From: Deltaproteobacteria bacterium TMED58
Lineage (GTDB): Bacteria > Desulfobacterota_D > UBA1144
Length of the DNA: 34,467 bases
Direction of reading: 5' to 3'
NCBI GenBank assembly: GCA_002167555.2
Contig: NHDL02000002.1
Location: 208,760 to 243,226 of the forward strand
The notes under the pieces are model-generated. The model was not told where the DNA came from. It searched no databases and saw only the letters and a list, made by a program, of their open reading frames with translations. Of this stretch, positions 18,604 through 28,326 are shown in pieces. The position numbers and the translations under genes are program-made. How positions within the stretch are numbered: the first letter of the stretch is position 1; the number at the start of each line of letters is the position of its first letter.

Positions 18604-19043
18604 AATTCAAACTCGCTTATTTTTTTAATATTAGATAGTTCAGAGCTATCAACCTTTGTATTAATCCATGTTGATAATATTTCTTTAATTTCATCATCTT
18701 TAACGCTCATTACACCTATTCCTAGTACATTTGCGTCATTCCATTTTCTAGCACCTTCCGCAACTAGTTTATTATTACAAAGAGCAGCTCTAATTCCTTT
18801 AAATTTATTAGCTACTATGGTTACTCCTGTTCCAGTATGACAGAAGAGAATTCCATAATCAGATTTTTTTTCTTGAATATCTTTAGAAACCTTTTTTGCT
18901 ACTCCAACCCAATCAAGCCCATCCCCAGCCAAACTTCCGTATTCATTGAATGAGTATTTATTTTCAATCAGGTACTCTTTTGCAATGCTAACACATTTTG
19001 ATTTATTATCAGCACCGATTGAAAAACGAATTTTCTTTTTCAT
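18600..19043 (-). CDS. RpiB/LacA/LacB-family sugar-phosphate isomerase-like protein
   Basis: 147 aa; ILFCHTGTGVTIVANKFKGIRAALC and NDANVLGIG match the family; several canonical RpiB residues are replaced (see findings), so no rpiB symbol is asserted. Confidence 0.82.
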   Translation of the reverse strand: MKKKIRFSIGADNKSKCVSIAKEYLIENKYSFNEYGSLAGDGLDWVGVAKKVSKDIQEKKSDYGILFCHTGTGVTIVANKFKGIRAALCNNKLVAEGARKWNDANVLGIGVMSVKDDEIKEILSTWINTKVDSSELSNIKKISEFEL

Positions 19044-19105
19044 GGCTTTTTTTAAAACCTCTTTTATTTTATTTTACTTTAAATATTATCTAATAGGAAT
19101 TATAG

Positions 19106-19900
19106 ATGTCTAATATGAATATTAAAGTTAAAAAGGTTTTAAAGTTAGCATGCTTGGAAGCTGGGAAAATAATATTAAAAAATTATGGAAAAAAAAAGAA
19201 TGTTAAATCAAAAGGAAATAATGATTGGGTTACAAATCAAGATATAATTATTGAGAAGAAAATTATTCAGATAATAAAAAGAACTTTTCCTGATTCGTCT
19301 TTTATTGGGGAAGAAACTGGATTCTCGAATGCTAGTTCAAATATTACATGGGTTATTGACCCAATAGATGGAACAAATAATTATATCCATGATTATCCTT
19401 TTTTCTGTACATCTATTGGCGTATTAATTAATAATAAAATACAATATGGTGCTATATACGATTCTTTAAGAGATGAATTTTTCTATGCCAGTAAAAAAAG
19501 AGGGTCTTATTTGAATGGTAAGAGAATTTACGTAAGTAATATTAAGAATTTATCAGATTCATTGCTATGTACAGGTTTTATAACGTCAAAAAAATCATAT
19601 GCTAAGAATAATATTAGTAATTTTAGGAAATTAGTTTTTAAAGCTAGATCGATTAGAAGAGATGGGTCGGCTGCTTTAGACCTTGCATATGTTGCATGCG
19701 GGAGGCTTGATGGGTTTTGGGAGTTAGGTTTAAACAGCTGGGATACTTCGGCTGGAGTATTATTGGTTGAGGAAGCCGGAGGAAAAGTTATTAATTCTGT
19801 TGGTAGAAGATTTGATATTTTAAAGAACAAGAGTTTAATTTCTGGTAATAAGCATATTGTTAAGAAGCTTTTATCTGAAATAAAGGCTGATGAGATATAG
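19106..19900 (+). CDS. Inositol monophosphatase family protein (SuhB/IMPase/HisN-like)
   Basis: 264 aa; SFIGEETGF; WVIDPIDGTNNYIHDYPFFCTSIGV; RRDGSAALDLAYVACGRLDGFWELGLNSWDTSAGVLLVEEAGG. Confidence 0.9.
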   Translation: MSNMNIKVKKVLKLACLEAGKIILKNYGKKKNVKSKGNNDWVTNQDIIIEKKIIQIIKRTFPDSSFIGEETGFSNASSNITWVIDPIDGTNNYIHDYPFFCTSIGVLINNKIQYGAIYDSLRDEFFYASKKRGSYLNGKRIYVSNIKNLSDSLLCTGFITSKKSYAKNNISNFRKLVFKARSIRRDGSAALDLAYVACGRLDGFWELGLNSWDTSAGVLLVEEAGGKVINSVGRRFDILKNKSLISGNKHIVKKLLSEIKADEI

Positions 19901-19904
19901 AAAG

Positions 19905-22613
19905 TTACATATAGTTTTTAATTATTGATTTATTACTTTTCATGATTTCCTTAGGGGTCCCACTAGCAAGAATTTTTCCACCTTTTATTCCCCCACCTGG
20001 ACCAATATCGACAATATAATCAGCGATTCTAATTAAATCTAAATTATGCTCTATAATAAGAACAGTATTTCCTTGCTCCACAAGTAGTTCAAAAGTCTGA
20101 ACAAGATTTTTTAAATCATCAACATGAAGTCCAATTGATGGCTCATCTAATATATAGAGCACATTGTTTGAACCTTTAGATAATAAGGATTTTGCTATTT
20201 TAATTCTTTGAGATTCACCTCCTGATAATGTATTTGTTGGCTGTCCTAAAGTAAGGTATCCCAACCCTACTGAAGATAATATCTCTAGTTTTTTTATGAT
20301 TTTTTTATCAGACTCAAAGAAAATCATTGCTTCATCTATTGTCATATCCAGTATTTGATTAATATTTTTATTATTCAACTTTACTTCTAGGATATTCTCT
20401 TTAAATCTTTTACCGTTACATGTATCACAAATTACTTCTAGGTCAGATAGAAATTGCATTTCAATAATTTTTTTCCCTTCCCCTTTACAGTCATCACATC
20501 TTCCACCATCAGTATTAAAGGAAAAATCTCCAGGCTTTAGTTTTTGAGATTGCGCCTCTTTGGTTTTTGCCATTTTAATTCTTATCTCATCGTATATCTT
20601 CAGGAAACTTGCAGGGTTTGACCTGGAACTCGTTCCTACAGTATCTTGACTTATCATTATTAGCTCATCAATTTTAGATAAACCTGAGATAGATTCAACA
20701 TCTCCAGGATTAGGGTATATTTGTCCGAATTCCTTGCAAGCATTACCAAAAAAACAATCTTTAATGAGAGTACTTTTTCCTGATCCTGATACCCCTGTTA
20801 TGCATGTAATAGAGTGTAGCGGAAATTCAAAGCTTATATCTTTAATATTATTTTTTGTAGCCTTTTTAATTTTAATCTTTTCACTAGATATCTTACTACA
20901 ATGACTTTTTTTTATTTTAAACTCATTATTTAAATATTTTGATGTTATAGAATTGGAATTATTTTTAAGTGATGCATAGTCACCACAATGAACAAGCTCA
21001 CCGCCATGCTTACCAGATTTAGGGCCAAGCTCTATAATCCAATCTGCTTTAGATATTATCCCCAAATCATGTTCGATTAAAATGACAGTATTATCAAGAT
21101 TTCTAAGATCAACTATAGTCTTATATAAATTTTCAATATCTTTGGCATGAAGACCTATAGATGGTTCGTCAAGAACATAAAGAGTATCTGTAAGCTCAGA
21201 TCCGAGTTGTTGGGAAAGATTTACTCTTTGAATCTCGCCTCCAGAAAGAGTTTTTCCAAGTCTATCCAAAGTTAGATATTCCAATCCAACTTCAATTAAA
21301 AATCTTAGTCTCATTTTACATTGTTTTAATGGCTCCTTAATAATTTGTTGTGTAGATTTATTAACTTTTAATTCATGAAAAAATTCTTGAAGTTTTTCTA
21401 TACTTAAATTACAAAGTTGATTGATTGTATATCCTTGAAGTTGAACTTTAGACGCAAGTTTATTAATTCTTGAGCCTTCACATTCAGCACATATTGTTGG
21501 AGACCTGTATTTGCTTAATAAGACTCTAACATGCATCTTATAGGATTTTCTTTCAAGTCTTTTAAAGAGCCCCCTAATGCCTTTATACTTTATATCTCCT
21601 GTTAATATTAAATTTTGCTTTTTTTCAGGTATGTTGTGGAATGGTAAATCTGTATTGATTTTATTTCTTGAGCAAAATTCCAAGAACTTTCTTTTTTCAT
21701 AACTTAGAGACGGTCTTTCAAGTATAGATATGGCACCCTCATCAATTGATGACTTACTATTCTGAACTATTAATTCTAAATCCGGAGTTAATATATTTCC
21801 AAAACCTTTGCACTCAGAGCATGCTCCATTTGGAGTATTGAATGAGAAATTATTTGGCGATGGTTTCTTAAACTCTTTTAAGCATGTTGGACAACTGAGC
21901 TCTTTTTTATAGTTTGCGGCTAAACTTATTTCCTTATTGTAAATCTTGATTTTATTCGAAAGGGAAAATGAAAGCTCTAACGATTCTATAATTCGAGAAA
22001 AATTTGATTCTTTAATGATAACTTTATCAATCACTGGGGTGAAATAATTTAAATTAAGGTTCTCATTATTAATTTCCTGTATTTTATTTTCAACTATTAT
22101 TTCATATATTCCCATTTTTCTAAAATCTTTTGGTTCTATTGATTTAATATTTTCAATGCATATTAAAATTTCTTTGTTCTTAAAGTTTTTTATCAAATTA
22201 TTGTATATACCCTCTGTATCTAGAGTCGAACATTTTTCATTACATTCTGGGCAATATACCTCACCGATTCTACTAAATATTACTCTCATGTAATCGTATA
22301 TTTCAGTTAAAGTGCCTACAGTTGATCTAGAGTTTTTTATAGTATTCCTACTTTCAATACATATCGATGGTGGAATACCTTCAAGTGAAATTACCTCGGG
22401 TTTTTCTATTCTTTCTAGAAATTGTCTTGCGTATGTAGACAATGATTCAAGGTATCTTCTTCTACTTTCCGCATGTATTGTATCAATAGCAAGAGATGAT
22501 TTACCTGAACCAGACAATCCGGTTACAACACATAAGCTGTACCAAGGAATACTGCATTTAATTTTTTTTAAATTATTTGATGATGCACCATCAATAGAAA
22601 TAAGCTTTTGCAT
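19905..22613 (-). CDS. uvrA: Excinuclease ABC subunit A
   Basis: 902 aa; two Walker A motifs (TGLSGSGKSSL, TGVSGSGKSTL); two ABC signatures (TLSGGEIQRVNLSQQLGSELTDTLYVLDEPSIGLH, TLSGGESQRIKIAKSL); zinc motifs CPTC...CSEC and CDDC...CDTC. Confidence 0.96.
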   Translation of the reverse strand: MQKLISIDGASSNNLKKIKCSIPWYSLCVVTGLSGSGKSSLAIDTIHAESRRRYLESLSTYARQFLERIEKPEVISLEGIPPSICIESRNTIKNSRSTVGTLTEIYDYMRVIFSRIGEVYCPECNEKCSTLDTEGIYNNLIKNFKNKEILICIENIKSIEPKDFRKMGIYEIIVENKIQEINNENLNLNYFTPVIDKVIIKESNFSRIIESLELSFSLSNKIKIYNKEISLAANYKKELSCPTCLKEFKKPSPNNFSFNTPNGACSECKGFGNILTPDLELIVQNSKSSIDEGAISILERPSLSYEKRKFLEFCSRNKINTDLPFHNIPEKKQNLILTGDIKYKGIRGLFKRLERKSYKMHVRVLLSKYRSPTICAECEGSRINKLASKVQLQGYTINQLCNLSIEKLQEFFHELKVNKSTQQIIKEPLKQCKMRLRFLIEVGLEYLTLDRLGKTLSGGEIQRVNLSQQLGSELTDTLYVLDEPSIGLHAKDIENLYKTIVDLRNLDNTVILIEHDLGIISKADWIIELGPKSGKHGGELVHCGDYASLKNNSNSITSKYLNNEFKIKKSHCSKISSEKIKIKKATKNNIKDISFEFPLHSITCITGVSGSGKSTLIKDCFFGNACKEFGQIYPNPGDVESISGLSKIDELIMISQDTVGTSSRSNPASFLKIYDEIRIKMAKTKEAQSQKLKPGDFSFNTDGGRCDDCKGEGKKIIEMQFLSDLEVICDTCNGKRFKENILEVKLNNKNINQILDMTIDEAMIFFESDKKIIKKLEILSSVGLGYLTLGQPTNTLSGGESQRIKIAKSLLSKGSNNVLYILDEPSIGLHVDDLKNLVQTFELLVEQGNTVLIIEHNLDLIRIADYIVDIGPGGGIKGGKILASGTPKEIMKSNKSIIKNYM

Positions 22614-22685
22614 ATAAATATAATAGTAACTATTTTTTTACATTCCTTGAAATTTTTTACATTTTAAGTAGTCTGAAAGTAGACC

Positions 22686-23930
22686 ATGACACCAACTAAT
22701 TTAATAGATAATGAAGTTTCATCTTTAATAAATGATGAAATAAAAAGACAAGAATTTGAGCTTCAAATGATTGCTTCTGAGAATTACGCAAGTCAAGCGG
22801 TAATGGAAGTTATGGGTTCAGTTTTGACAAATAAATATGCTGAAGGATATCCTGGAAAGCGATATTACGGAGGTTGTCAATTTGTTGATATTGCTGAAGA
22901 GCTTGCAATTAAAAGAGCAAAGAAACTTTTTGGTGCAGAAGCTGTAAATGTTCAACCACACTCAGGTGCTCAAGCAAATATGGCCGTTTTCTTAGGTTTC
23001 TTGGAGCCTGGAGATACAGTTTTAGGAATGAGTCTTGATCATGGGGGACATTTATCCCATGGCTCAAAGGTTAATTTCTCAGGCAGAATTTATAACTCTA
23101 TTTCATATGGTGTGGATGAAAAGACTTTTTTGATTGACTATGATCAGATAGAAGAATTGGCAATTAAGAATAAACCAAAAATTATTATTGCTGGCTGGAG
23201 TTCTTATCCCAGAGATTTAGACTATAAAAGGTTTAGAGAGATAGCTGATAAGTCTGGCTCACTTCTTTTAGCAGATATAGCTCACCCGTCTGGCTTAATC
23301 GCTGCAGGTTTATATTCCAATCCTATACCTTTTTGTGATTTTGTTACTACTACAACACATAAGACATTAAGGGGTCCAAGGGGTGGAATGATTATGACCA
23401 AAGAGGAACATCTTAAAATTATTAATAGCAGAGTTTTTCCTGGAACACAGGGTGGGCCTTTGATGAATACTATTGCTGCAAAGGCGGTGGCCTTTAATGA
23501 AGCTCTAAGTGACTCATTTAAGGATTATCAAAAACAAGTCTTAGCTAATTCAAGACTACTAGCTAAGATTCTTATTGATAAAGGATTTAATTGTATTACA
23601 GGCGGAACTGATACTCATCTTGTATTACTTGACCTTAGAGGTTCAGGCGTTACGGGTAAAGAAGGGGAAGCAGCTTTGGCTTCTGCCGGTATAACTACGA
23701 ATAAGAATGCCATTCCATTTGACCCATTACCTCCTTCAGTAGCTTCAGGGATTAGAATAGGTACACCTGGAATTACTACCCGTGGCATGAAAGAGGATGA
23801 AGTTAGGCAAATTGGTGAATTGATTTCTAAAGTTCTATTGAATTATGACAACGAAGCCCTATTAGAAACTTGCAAAAAAGAGGTTAATGACTTATGCGTA
23901 AGATTTCCTATTTATACAAATTTATTATAG
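22686..23930 (+). CDS. glyA: Serine hydroxymethyltransferase
   Basis: 414 aa; [82 protein letters not shown]. Confidence 0.97.
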   Translation: MTPTNLIDNEVSSLINDEIKRQEFELQMIASENYASQAVMEVMGSVLTNKYAEGYPGKRYYGGCQFVDIAEELAIKRAKKLFGAEAVNVQPHSGAQANMAVFLGFLEPGDTVLGMSLDHGGHLSHGSKVNFSGRIYNSISYGVDEKTFLIDYDQIEELAIKNKPKIIIAGWSSYPRDLDYKRFREIADKSGSLLLADIAHPSGLIAAGLYSNPIPFCDFVTTTTHKTLRGPRGGMIMTKEEHLKIINSRVFPGTQGGPLMNTIAAKAVAFNEALSDSFKDYQKQVLANSRLLAKILIDKGFNCITGGTDTHLVLLDLRGSGVTGKEGEAALASAGITTNKNAIPFDPLPPSVASGIRIGTPGITTRGMKEDEVRQIGELISKVLLNYDNEALLETCKKEVNDLCVRFPIYTNLL

Positions 23931-23935
23931 TTTCG

Positions 23936-23963
23936 TTGACAATTATTACCAATTTTTATGATA
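23936..23963 (+). promoter_or_regulatory. Candidate sigma-70 promoter for nrdR
   Basis: TTGACA at 23936-23941 and ATGATA at 23958-23963 (16-nt spacer; overlaps TATGAT), within the short glyA-nrdR gap. Confidence 0.4.
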
Positions 23964-23973
23964 GAATCAGATT

Positions 23974-24435
23974 ATGAGCAACGAAGAACCAGAATGCTGT
24001 ACAATTGAGAATACTAAAGTAATTGACTCTAGACAGGGATCAGATTCAAGTATAAGAAGAAGAAGAGAATGCCTAACATGCTCTAAACGTTTTACTACAT
24101 ATGAGAGAGTTGAGGATTATGAGCTATTAGTATTAAAGAAAAACGGAACTATTCAAGAATTTAATAAGACTAAAATTATTGATGGTATGCTGATGGCGTG
24201 TCAGAAAAGGAATATATCAATTGATCAAATTGAGAATGTTGTTAGATTAATTGAGAAAGAGTTAACTGAGTCATCAAGAAGAGAGATAACTTCAAGCGAG
24301 ATTGGAGATCTTGTAATCAAATACCTTTATGAAATTGATAAGGTTGCCTATATTAGATTTGCTTCTGTTTATAGATCATTTAATGATTTGGAAGAATTTT
24401 CAACAGAATTGAATTCTTTAATAAAGAAGATTTAA
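23974..24435 (+). CDS. nrdR: Transcriptional repressor NrdR
   Basis: 153 aa; TKVIDSRQGSDSSIRRRRECLTCSKRFTTYERVEDYELLVLKKNGTIQEFNKTKI, ATP-cone domain; N-terminal CPxC knuckle altered. Confidence 0.92.
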   Translation: MSNEEPECCTIENTKVIDSRQGSDSSIRRRRECLTCSKRFTTYERVEDYELLVLKKNGTIQEFNKTKIIDGMLMACQKRNISIDQIENVVRLIEKELTESSRREITSSEIGDLVIKYLYEIDKVAYIRFASVYRSFNDLEEFSTELNSLIKKI

Positions 24436-25188
24436 ATGATAATTGATTCACATGCTCATTTGTATAGCTTCGATAATATTGACAGTGTTATATCTGAGGC
24501 GGAAAATAATAGAGTTGATACAATTATTTCTATCTCAACCGATTTAGAATCATCACAAATGAATATTCAAATATCTGAAAAATACAATAATGTTTATTGT
24601 GCTGTTGGAATTCATCCATGTGATGTTGAAAAACATAAAATTTCTGATTTATCTCAAATAGAAAAACTCTCGGAGAACAAGGTAAATTTAGCAATTGGTG
24701 AAATAGGGCTTGATTTCTACCATTCTACTGACAAAAAAGAGCTTCAATACGAGTTTTTAGATCTGCAAATTGATTTAGCACAAAGAAAGAAGCTACCTTT
24801 TGTAATACATGCAAGAGGCTGCTACGAGGAACTTATTAGTTTTTTAAGCTCTAAGGAAATAAGTTCAGATTTTGTTGTTCATTGCTTCACTGGTGACAAA
24901 GTAATCGCTAAAAAACTATTAGATTTAAACTCTTATATTTCTTTCACAGGAATTATAACTTTTAAGAAATCAGATGAATTAAGAAAGGTTGCGGAATATA
25001 TACCAAACAATAAACTTATGATAGAAACCGATTCCCCTTATCTGTCGCCGCATCCAAAAAGAGGTAAAACTAATTACCCAAAGAATCTTGTCTATATTGC
25101 AGAATCTATTTCTTCCTTGAAAAATATAGATTATGAAACTTTTTGTAACACTTTGAGGGAAAATACTGTTAAATTTTATAGATTATGA
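24436..25188 (+). CDS. tatD: TatD family metal-dependent hydrolase
   Basis: 250 aa; MIIDSHAHLYSFDNIDSVI; AVGIHPCDV; AIGEIGLDFYHS; PFVIHARGCYEELISFL; IETDSPYLSPHPKRGKTNYP. Confidence 0.93.
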   Translation: MIIDSHAHLYSFDNIDSVISEAENNRVDTIISISTDLESSQMNIQISEKYNNVYCAVGIHPCDVEKHKISDLSQIEKLSENKVNLAIGEIGLDFYHSTDKKELQYEFLDLQIDLAQRKKLPFVIHARGCYEELISFLSSKEISSDFVVHCFTGDKVIAKKLLDLNSYISFTGIITFKKSDELRKVAEYIPNNKLMIETDSPYLSPHPKRGKTNYPKNLVYIAESISSLKNIDYETFCNTLRENTVKFYRL

Positions 25189-26126
25189 AAAAACCTAATG
25201 TTGGAATAACAATCGGGGACTATAATGGTATCGGCCCAGAAGTTACATTGAAGGCCCTAAAAAATAATAAAATTCTTAAAAGTTGCAACATTTTTTTGAT
25301 TACTGATAAAGAAATTATAGATTCCCTAAAGATACCAATTGACAAGAAGGTAAACCTACACCTCAGTAAAAATAAAATTATACTAAAACACGGGAATCCA
25401 ACAATACATTCGGGTAGAGCTTCTTTAGACTACATATCTGAGGGAATTGATTTAATTAAAAATAACAAAATAGATTGTTTAGTTACTGCACCCATAAGTA
25501 AGACTGCTATTTCATTGGCAGGGTCAAAGTTCAAAGGTCATACGGATTTATTACAAAAAGCTTTTAAAAGAAATGAAGTAGTTATGAGTTTTTTTTCTAA
25601 GAAATTTAATGTTTCACTCGCCACTATTCATATACCAGTGAAAAAAATTTCTAAATCTTTAACTAAAGAACTGATAATAAACCAAGTTAAAATAATTAAT
25701 GATTTTCTTAAAGTCTTTTTGAAAAGTAAAAAGCCCAGAATTGGAATTTGTGGTTTAAATCCTCATGCATCAGAAGATGGAAATATAGGAGATGAAGATT
25801 TAACTATTATTTCGCCTGCGGTTAAGTTTTTGCAAGATTCTAATATTGATATAAAAGGCCCACTTCCTGCCGATACTGTCTTTGTAAAAAGTACCAGAAA
25901 TAAATTTGATATAATTCATGCAATATATCATGATCAAGGCCTAGTTCCATTTAAAATGATTGCTTTTGATACGGGAGTCAATGTTACTTTAAATTTACCT
26001 TTTGTTAGAACATCCCCTGACCACGGGACGGGATACGATATTGCAGGGATGAATAAAGCATCCTCATCAAGCATGGAGGAGGCGATATTGTTAGCTGTCA
26101 AGATTTATAAATCATTTCATTTATAG
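25185..26126 (+). CDS. pdxA: 4-hydroxythreonine-4-phosphate dehydrogenase
   Basis: 313 aa; VGITIGDYNGIGPEVTLKAL; VTAPISKTAISLAGSKFKGHTDLL; GLNPHASEDGNIGDED; GPLPADTVF; IYHDQGLVPFKMIAFDTGVNVTLNLPFVRTSPDHGTGYDIAG. Confidence 0.96.
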   Translation: MKKPNVGITIGDYNGIGPEVTLKALKNNKILKSCNIFLITDKEIIDSLKIPIDKKVNLHLSKNKIILKHGNPTIHSGRASLDYISEGIDLIKNNKIDCLVTAPISKTAISLAGSKFKGHTDLLQKAFKRNEVVMSFFSKKFNVSLATIHIPVKKISKSLTKELIINQVKIINDFLKVFLKSKKPRIGICGLNPHASEDGNIGDEDLTIISPAVKFLQDSNIDIKGPLPADTVFVKSTRNKFDIIHAIYHDQGLVPFKMIAFDTGVNVTLNLPFVRTSPDHGTGYDIAGMNKASSSSMEEAILLAVKIYKSFHL

Positions 26127-28232
26127 AAACACTTTCCTAGGTTTGCCAGCTGATTCTTGTTCGCCAACAATTCCTTCTCTTTCCATCATTTCAATTATAT
26201 TTGCAGCTCTGTTATATCCTATTTTAAGACGCCTCTGAATCATTGAAATAGAAGCAAGCTTTGTTTGCTTAACAATATCTAGTGCTTCATCATATAGAGC
26301 ATCCTTTTCATAATTTATACTAGATTGTGCTTCCTCTTCTTCATCATATGCTTTTGTTATATCTGAATTATAATCTGGTGGTGCTTGTTCCTTAAGGTAG
26401 CTTGAAATATTATTTCTTTCTTTATCTGAAATTATAGATCCTTGAATACGAATTAAATTATTCGGTGGTTGTAATAAAAGCATATCCCCCTTTCCTAGAA
26501 GTTCCTCAGCTCCGGATGCATCTAAAATTATTCTTGAATCAATTTTTGATGAAACTGCAAAGGATATTCTAGCTGGGAAGTTAGCTTTTATTAGACCGGC
26601 AACTACATCTGCTGATGGTCTTTGACTTGCAACAATAAGATGAATTCCTGCAGCCCTTGCCATTTGAGATAATCTAGTGATTGATTCTTTAATTTCATTT
26701 GGTGCAACAAACATAAGATCTGCTAACTCATCTATTATGATTACTATGAAAGGTAAATTTTCGGTTTCAGTATCAATTTTCTTATTATATGAATCAATAT
26801 CTCTTACACCTATGTCAGATAATAATTTATATCTAGTTTCCATTTCTTTTACTGCCCATTTTAATGCTGCAGAAGCTTTTTTAGGATTTGTTACAACAGG
26901 ATGTAGTAAATGAGGTATATCTTCATATCCTGACAACTCCAGCATTTTAGGATCAATCATTATGAATTTAAGTTCTTTCGGCGTTGCTTTATATAGCATG
27001 CTTGTAATTATGCTATGAAGGAAAACGCTTTTCCCAGAACCAGTTGTGCCAGCTATCATAAGATGTGGGGCGGTTTTTAGATCTGTGAAAAGAGGAATAC
27101 CAGAAATATCTTTTCCCAATGATAAGTTTATTGGGCTTGGACTTTTTTTAAATTGATCTTTAGACAAAAGTTCCTTTAAATAAACGGTTTCTCGTAAATC
27201 ATTTGGAACTTCAATCCCAATCACATCTTTTCCTGGAATAGGCGCAATTATTCTAATTCTAGTAGCCTTTAGAGCCATTGCTAAATCATCGGATAGTGAT
27301 GATATCTTATTTATTTTAGTCCCTGCTTCGGGTCTGTATTCATAAAGTGTAATTACAGGACCAGGTTTTATCTCTGTTATCTGGCCGTTAATTCCAAAGT
27401 TTTCAAGCTTTTCCTTAATTCTCTTAGCTTTATCTAAAGCCTTCTCCTTGTCATAACTTATTGGCTGGTCTTTTGGTTCATCTAGTAAATCAAGATTTGG
27501 AAGAATAAAGTTGCTGTATTTTTTACCTTCCCTATTTGAAAGATTTTTTGGACTAATTTTATCCTCTTCCTTAGTATCAGGTTGAATATCTATAACAGGA
27601 TTACTTTCTAGAGTTTCTTCAATATTAATTTTGATTTCATCATTGGGTTTCTCTTTAATATTTATAGCTTTTTTATTATTAGATTTTTTTAAAAATATAC
27701 TTTTAATTAAATTAATAAATTTATTAAAAAGTTTTGATATTAATTCTTTATTTAGTTGTTGTATGGAGAAGAAAAGAATGAATAAGTAAAATAAAGTTGT
27801 TCCCAGATAGCCAGTAATTTGCTTAACTAAAAAAGCCGTGATTTTGCTAGGAATAAATCCAATAAATTTATATTCTGCAATTGAGAACAGCTCTTTAAAT
27901 ATTTTAAATAAGCCCCCAGTCGCAATAGTGATTAATAAAACAAAGAAGATTTTTTTAGAAATTTCCTTATTCTCGTTATTTGTTAGAAATCTTGCCGAAG
28001 CTATAAAACCGGATATTGAAATAATTAAACCTGGCGTTCCAAAGTAATAGTAGAACTTATCTGCGATTAAGAATCCAAAGTTACCAATTAGTGATCCAGT
28101 ATTAGAGAGCTCTAAAAGATTGACTGCAATTCCTAGAGTTAAGATAAGTGAAACTATTATTCCTAAAAGAGCAAAGAAATATTTAAAGAAAACTTTAGTA
28201 AGATTTAGTAATTTTTCCTTTGATTTCAACAT
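26121..28232 (-). CDS. ftsK: DNA translocase FtsK/SpoIIIE
   Basis: 703 aa; N-terminal hydrophobic segments; HLMIAGTTGSGKSVFLHSIITSML; IMIDPKMLELSGYEDIPHLLHPVVTNPKKA; C-terminal gamma wHTH ALYDEALDIV...SISMIQRRLKIGYNRAANIIEMMEREGIVGEQ. Confidence 0.96.
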   Translation of the reverse strand: MLKSKEKLLNLTKVFFKYFFALLGIIVSLILTLGIAVNLLELSNTGSLIGNFGFLIADKFYYYFGTPGLIISISGFIASARFLTNNENKEISKKIFFVLLITIATGGLFKIFKELFSIAEYKFIGFIPSKITAFLVKQITGYLGTTLFYLFILFFSIQQLNKELISKLFNKFINLIKSIFLKKSNNKKAINIKEKPNDEIKINIEETLESNPVIDIQPDTKEEDKISPKNLSNREGKKYSNFILPNLDLLDEPKDQPISYDKEKALDKAKRIKEKLENFGINGQITEIKPGPVITLYEYRPEAGTKINKISSLSDDLAMALKATRIRIIAPIPGKDVIGIEVPNDLRETVYLKELLSKDQFKKSPSPINLSLGKDISGIPLFTDLKTAPHLMIAGTTGSGKSVFLHSIITSMLYKATPKELKFIMIDPKMLELSGYEDIPHLLHPVVTNPKKASAALKWAVKEMETRYKLLSDIGVRDIDSYNKKIDTETENLPFIVIIIDELADLMFVAPNEIKESITRLSQMARAAGIHLIVASQRPSADVVAGLIKANFPARISFAVSSKIDSRIILDASGAEELLGKGDMLLLQPPNNLIRIQGSIISDKERNNISSYLKEQAPPDYNSDITKAYDEEEEAQSSINYEKDALYDEALDIVKQTKLASISMIQRRLKIGYNRAANIIEMMEREGIVGEQESAGKPRKVFL

Positions 28233-28247
28233 TTATACTCATTTATG

Positions 28248-28276
28248 AAAATAGCGAAATGCTAAAAATAAGTCAA
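28248..28276 (-). promoter_or_regulatory. Candidate sigma-70 promoter for ftsK
   Basis: Minus strand TTGACT (28271-28276), 17-nt spacer, TATTTT (28248-28253), upstream of the ftsK start. Confidence 0.5.
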
Positions 28277-28285
28277 CCTTTAATT

Positions 28286-28314
28286 TTGGAATTAGGTGAT
28301 TTAAGAGTTAGAAT
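28286..28314 (+). promoter_or_regulatory. Candidate sigma-70 promoter for pyrD
   Basis: TTGGAA (28286-28291), 17-nt spacer, TAGAAT (28309-28314), ending 12 nt before the pyrD ATG. Confidence 0.45.
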
Positions 28315-28326
28315 ATTTTTAAATAT

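Noticed and set aside
19528-19830. Minus-strand ORF of 100 aa inside the suhB-like gene
   Set aside because: Antisense shadow.
22312-22617. Plus-strand ORF of 101 aa inside uvrA
   Set aside because: Antisense to the conserved UvrA N-terminus.
22614-22685. Possible glycine or SAM riboswitch upstream of glyA
   Set aside because: The divergent uvrA-glyA gap is only 72 nt, with no recognisable aptamer core.
26677-28047. Plus-strand ORFs of 78 and 69 aa inside ftsK
   Set aside because: Antisense to the FtsK coding region; no independent evidence.
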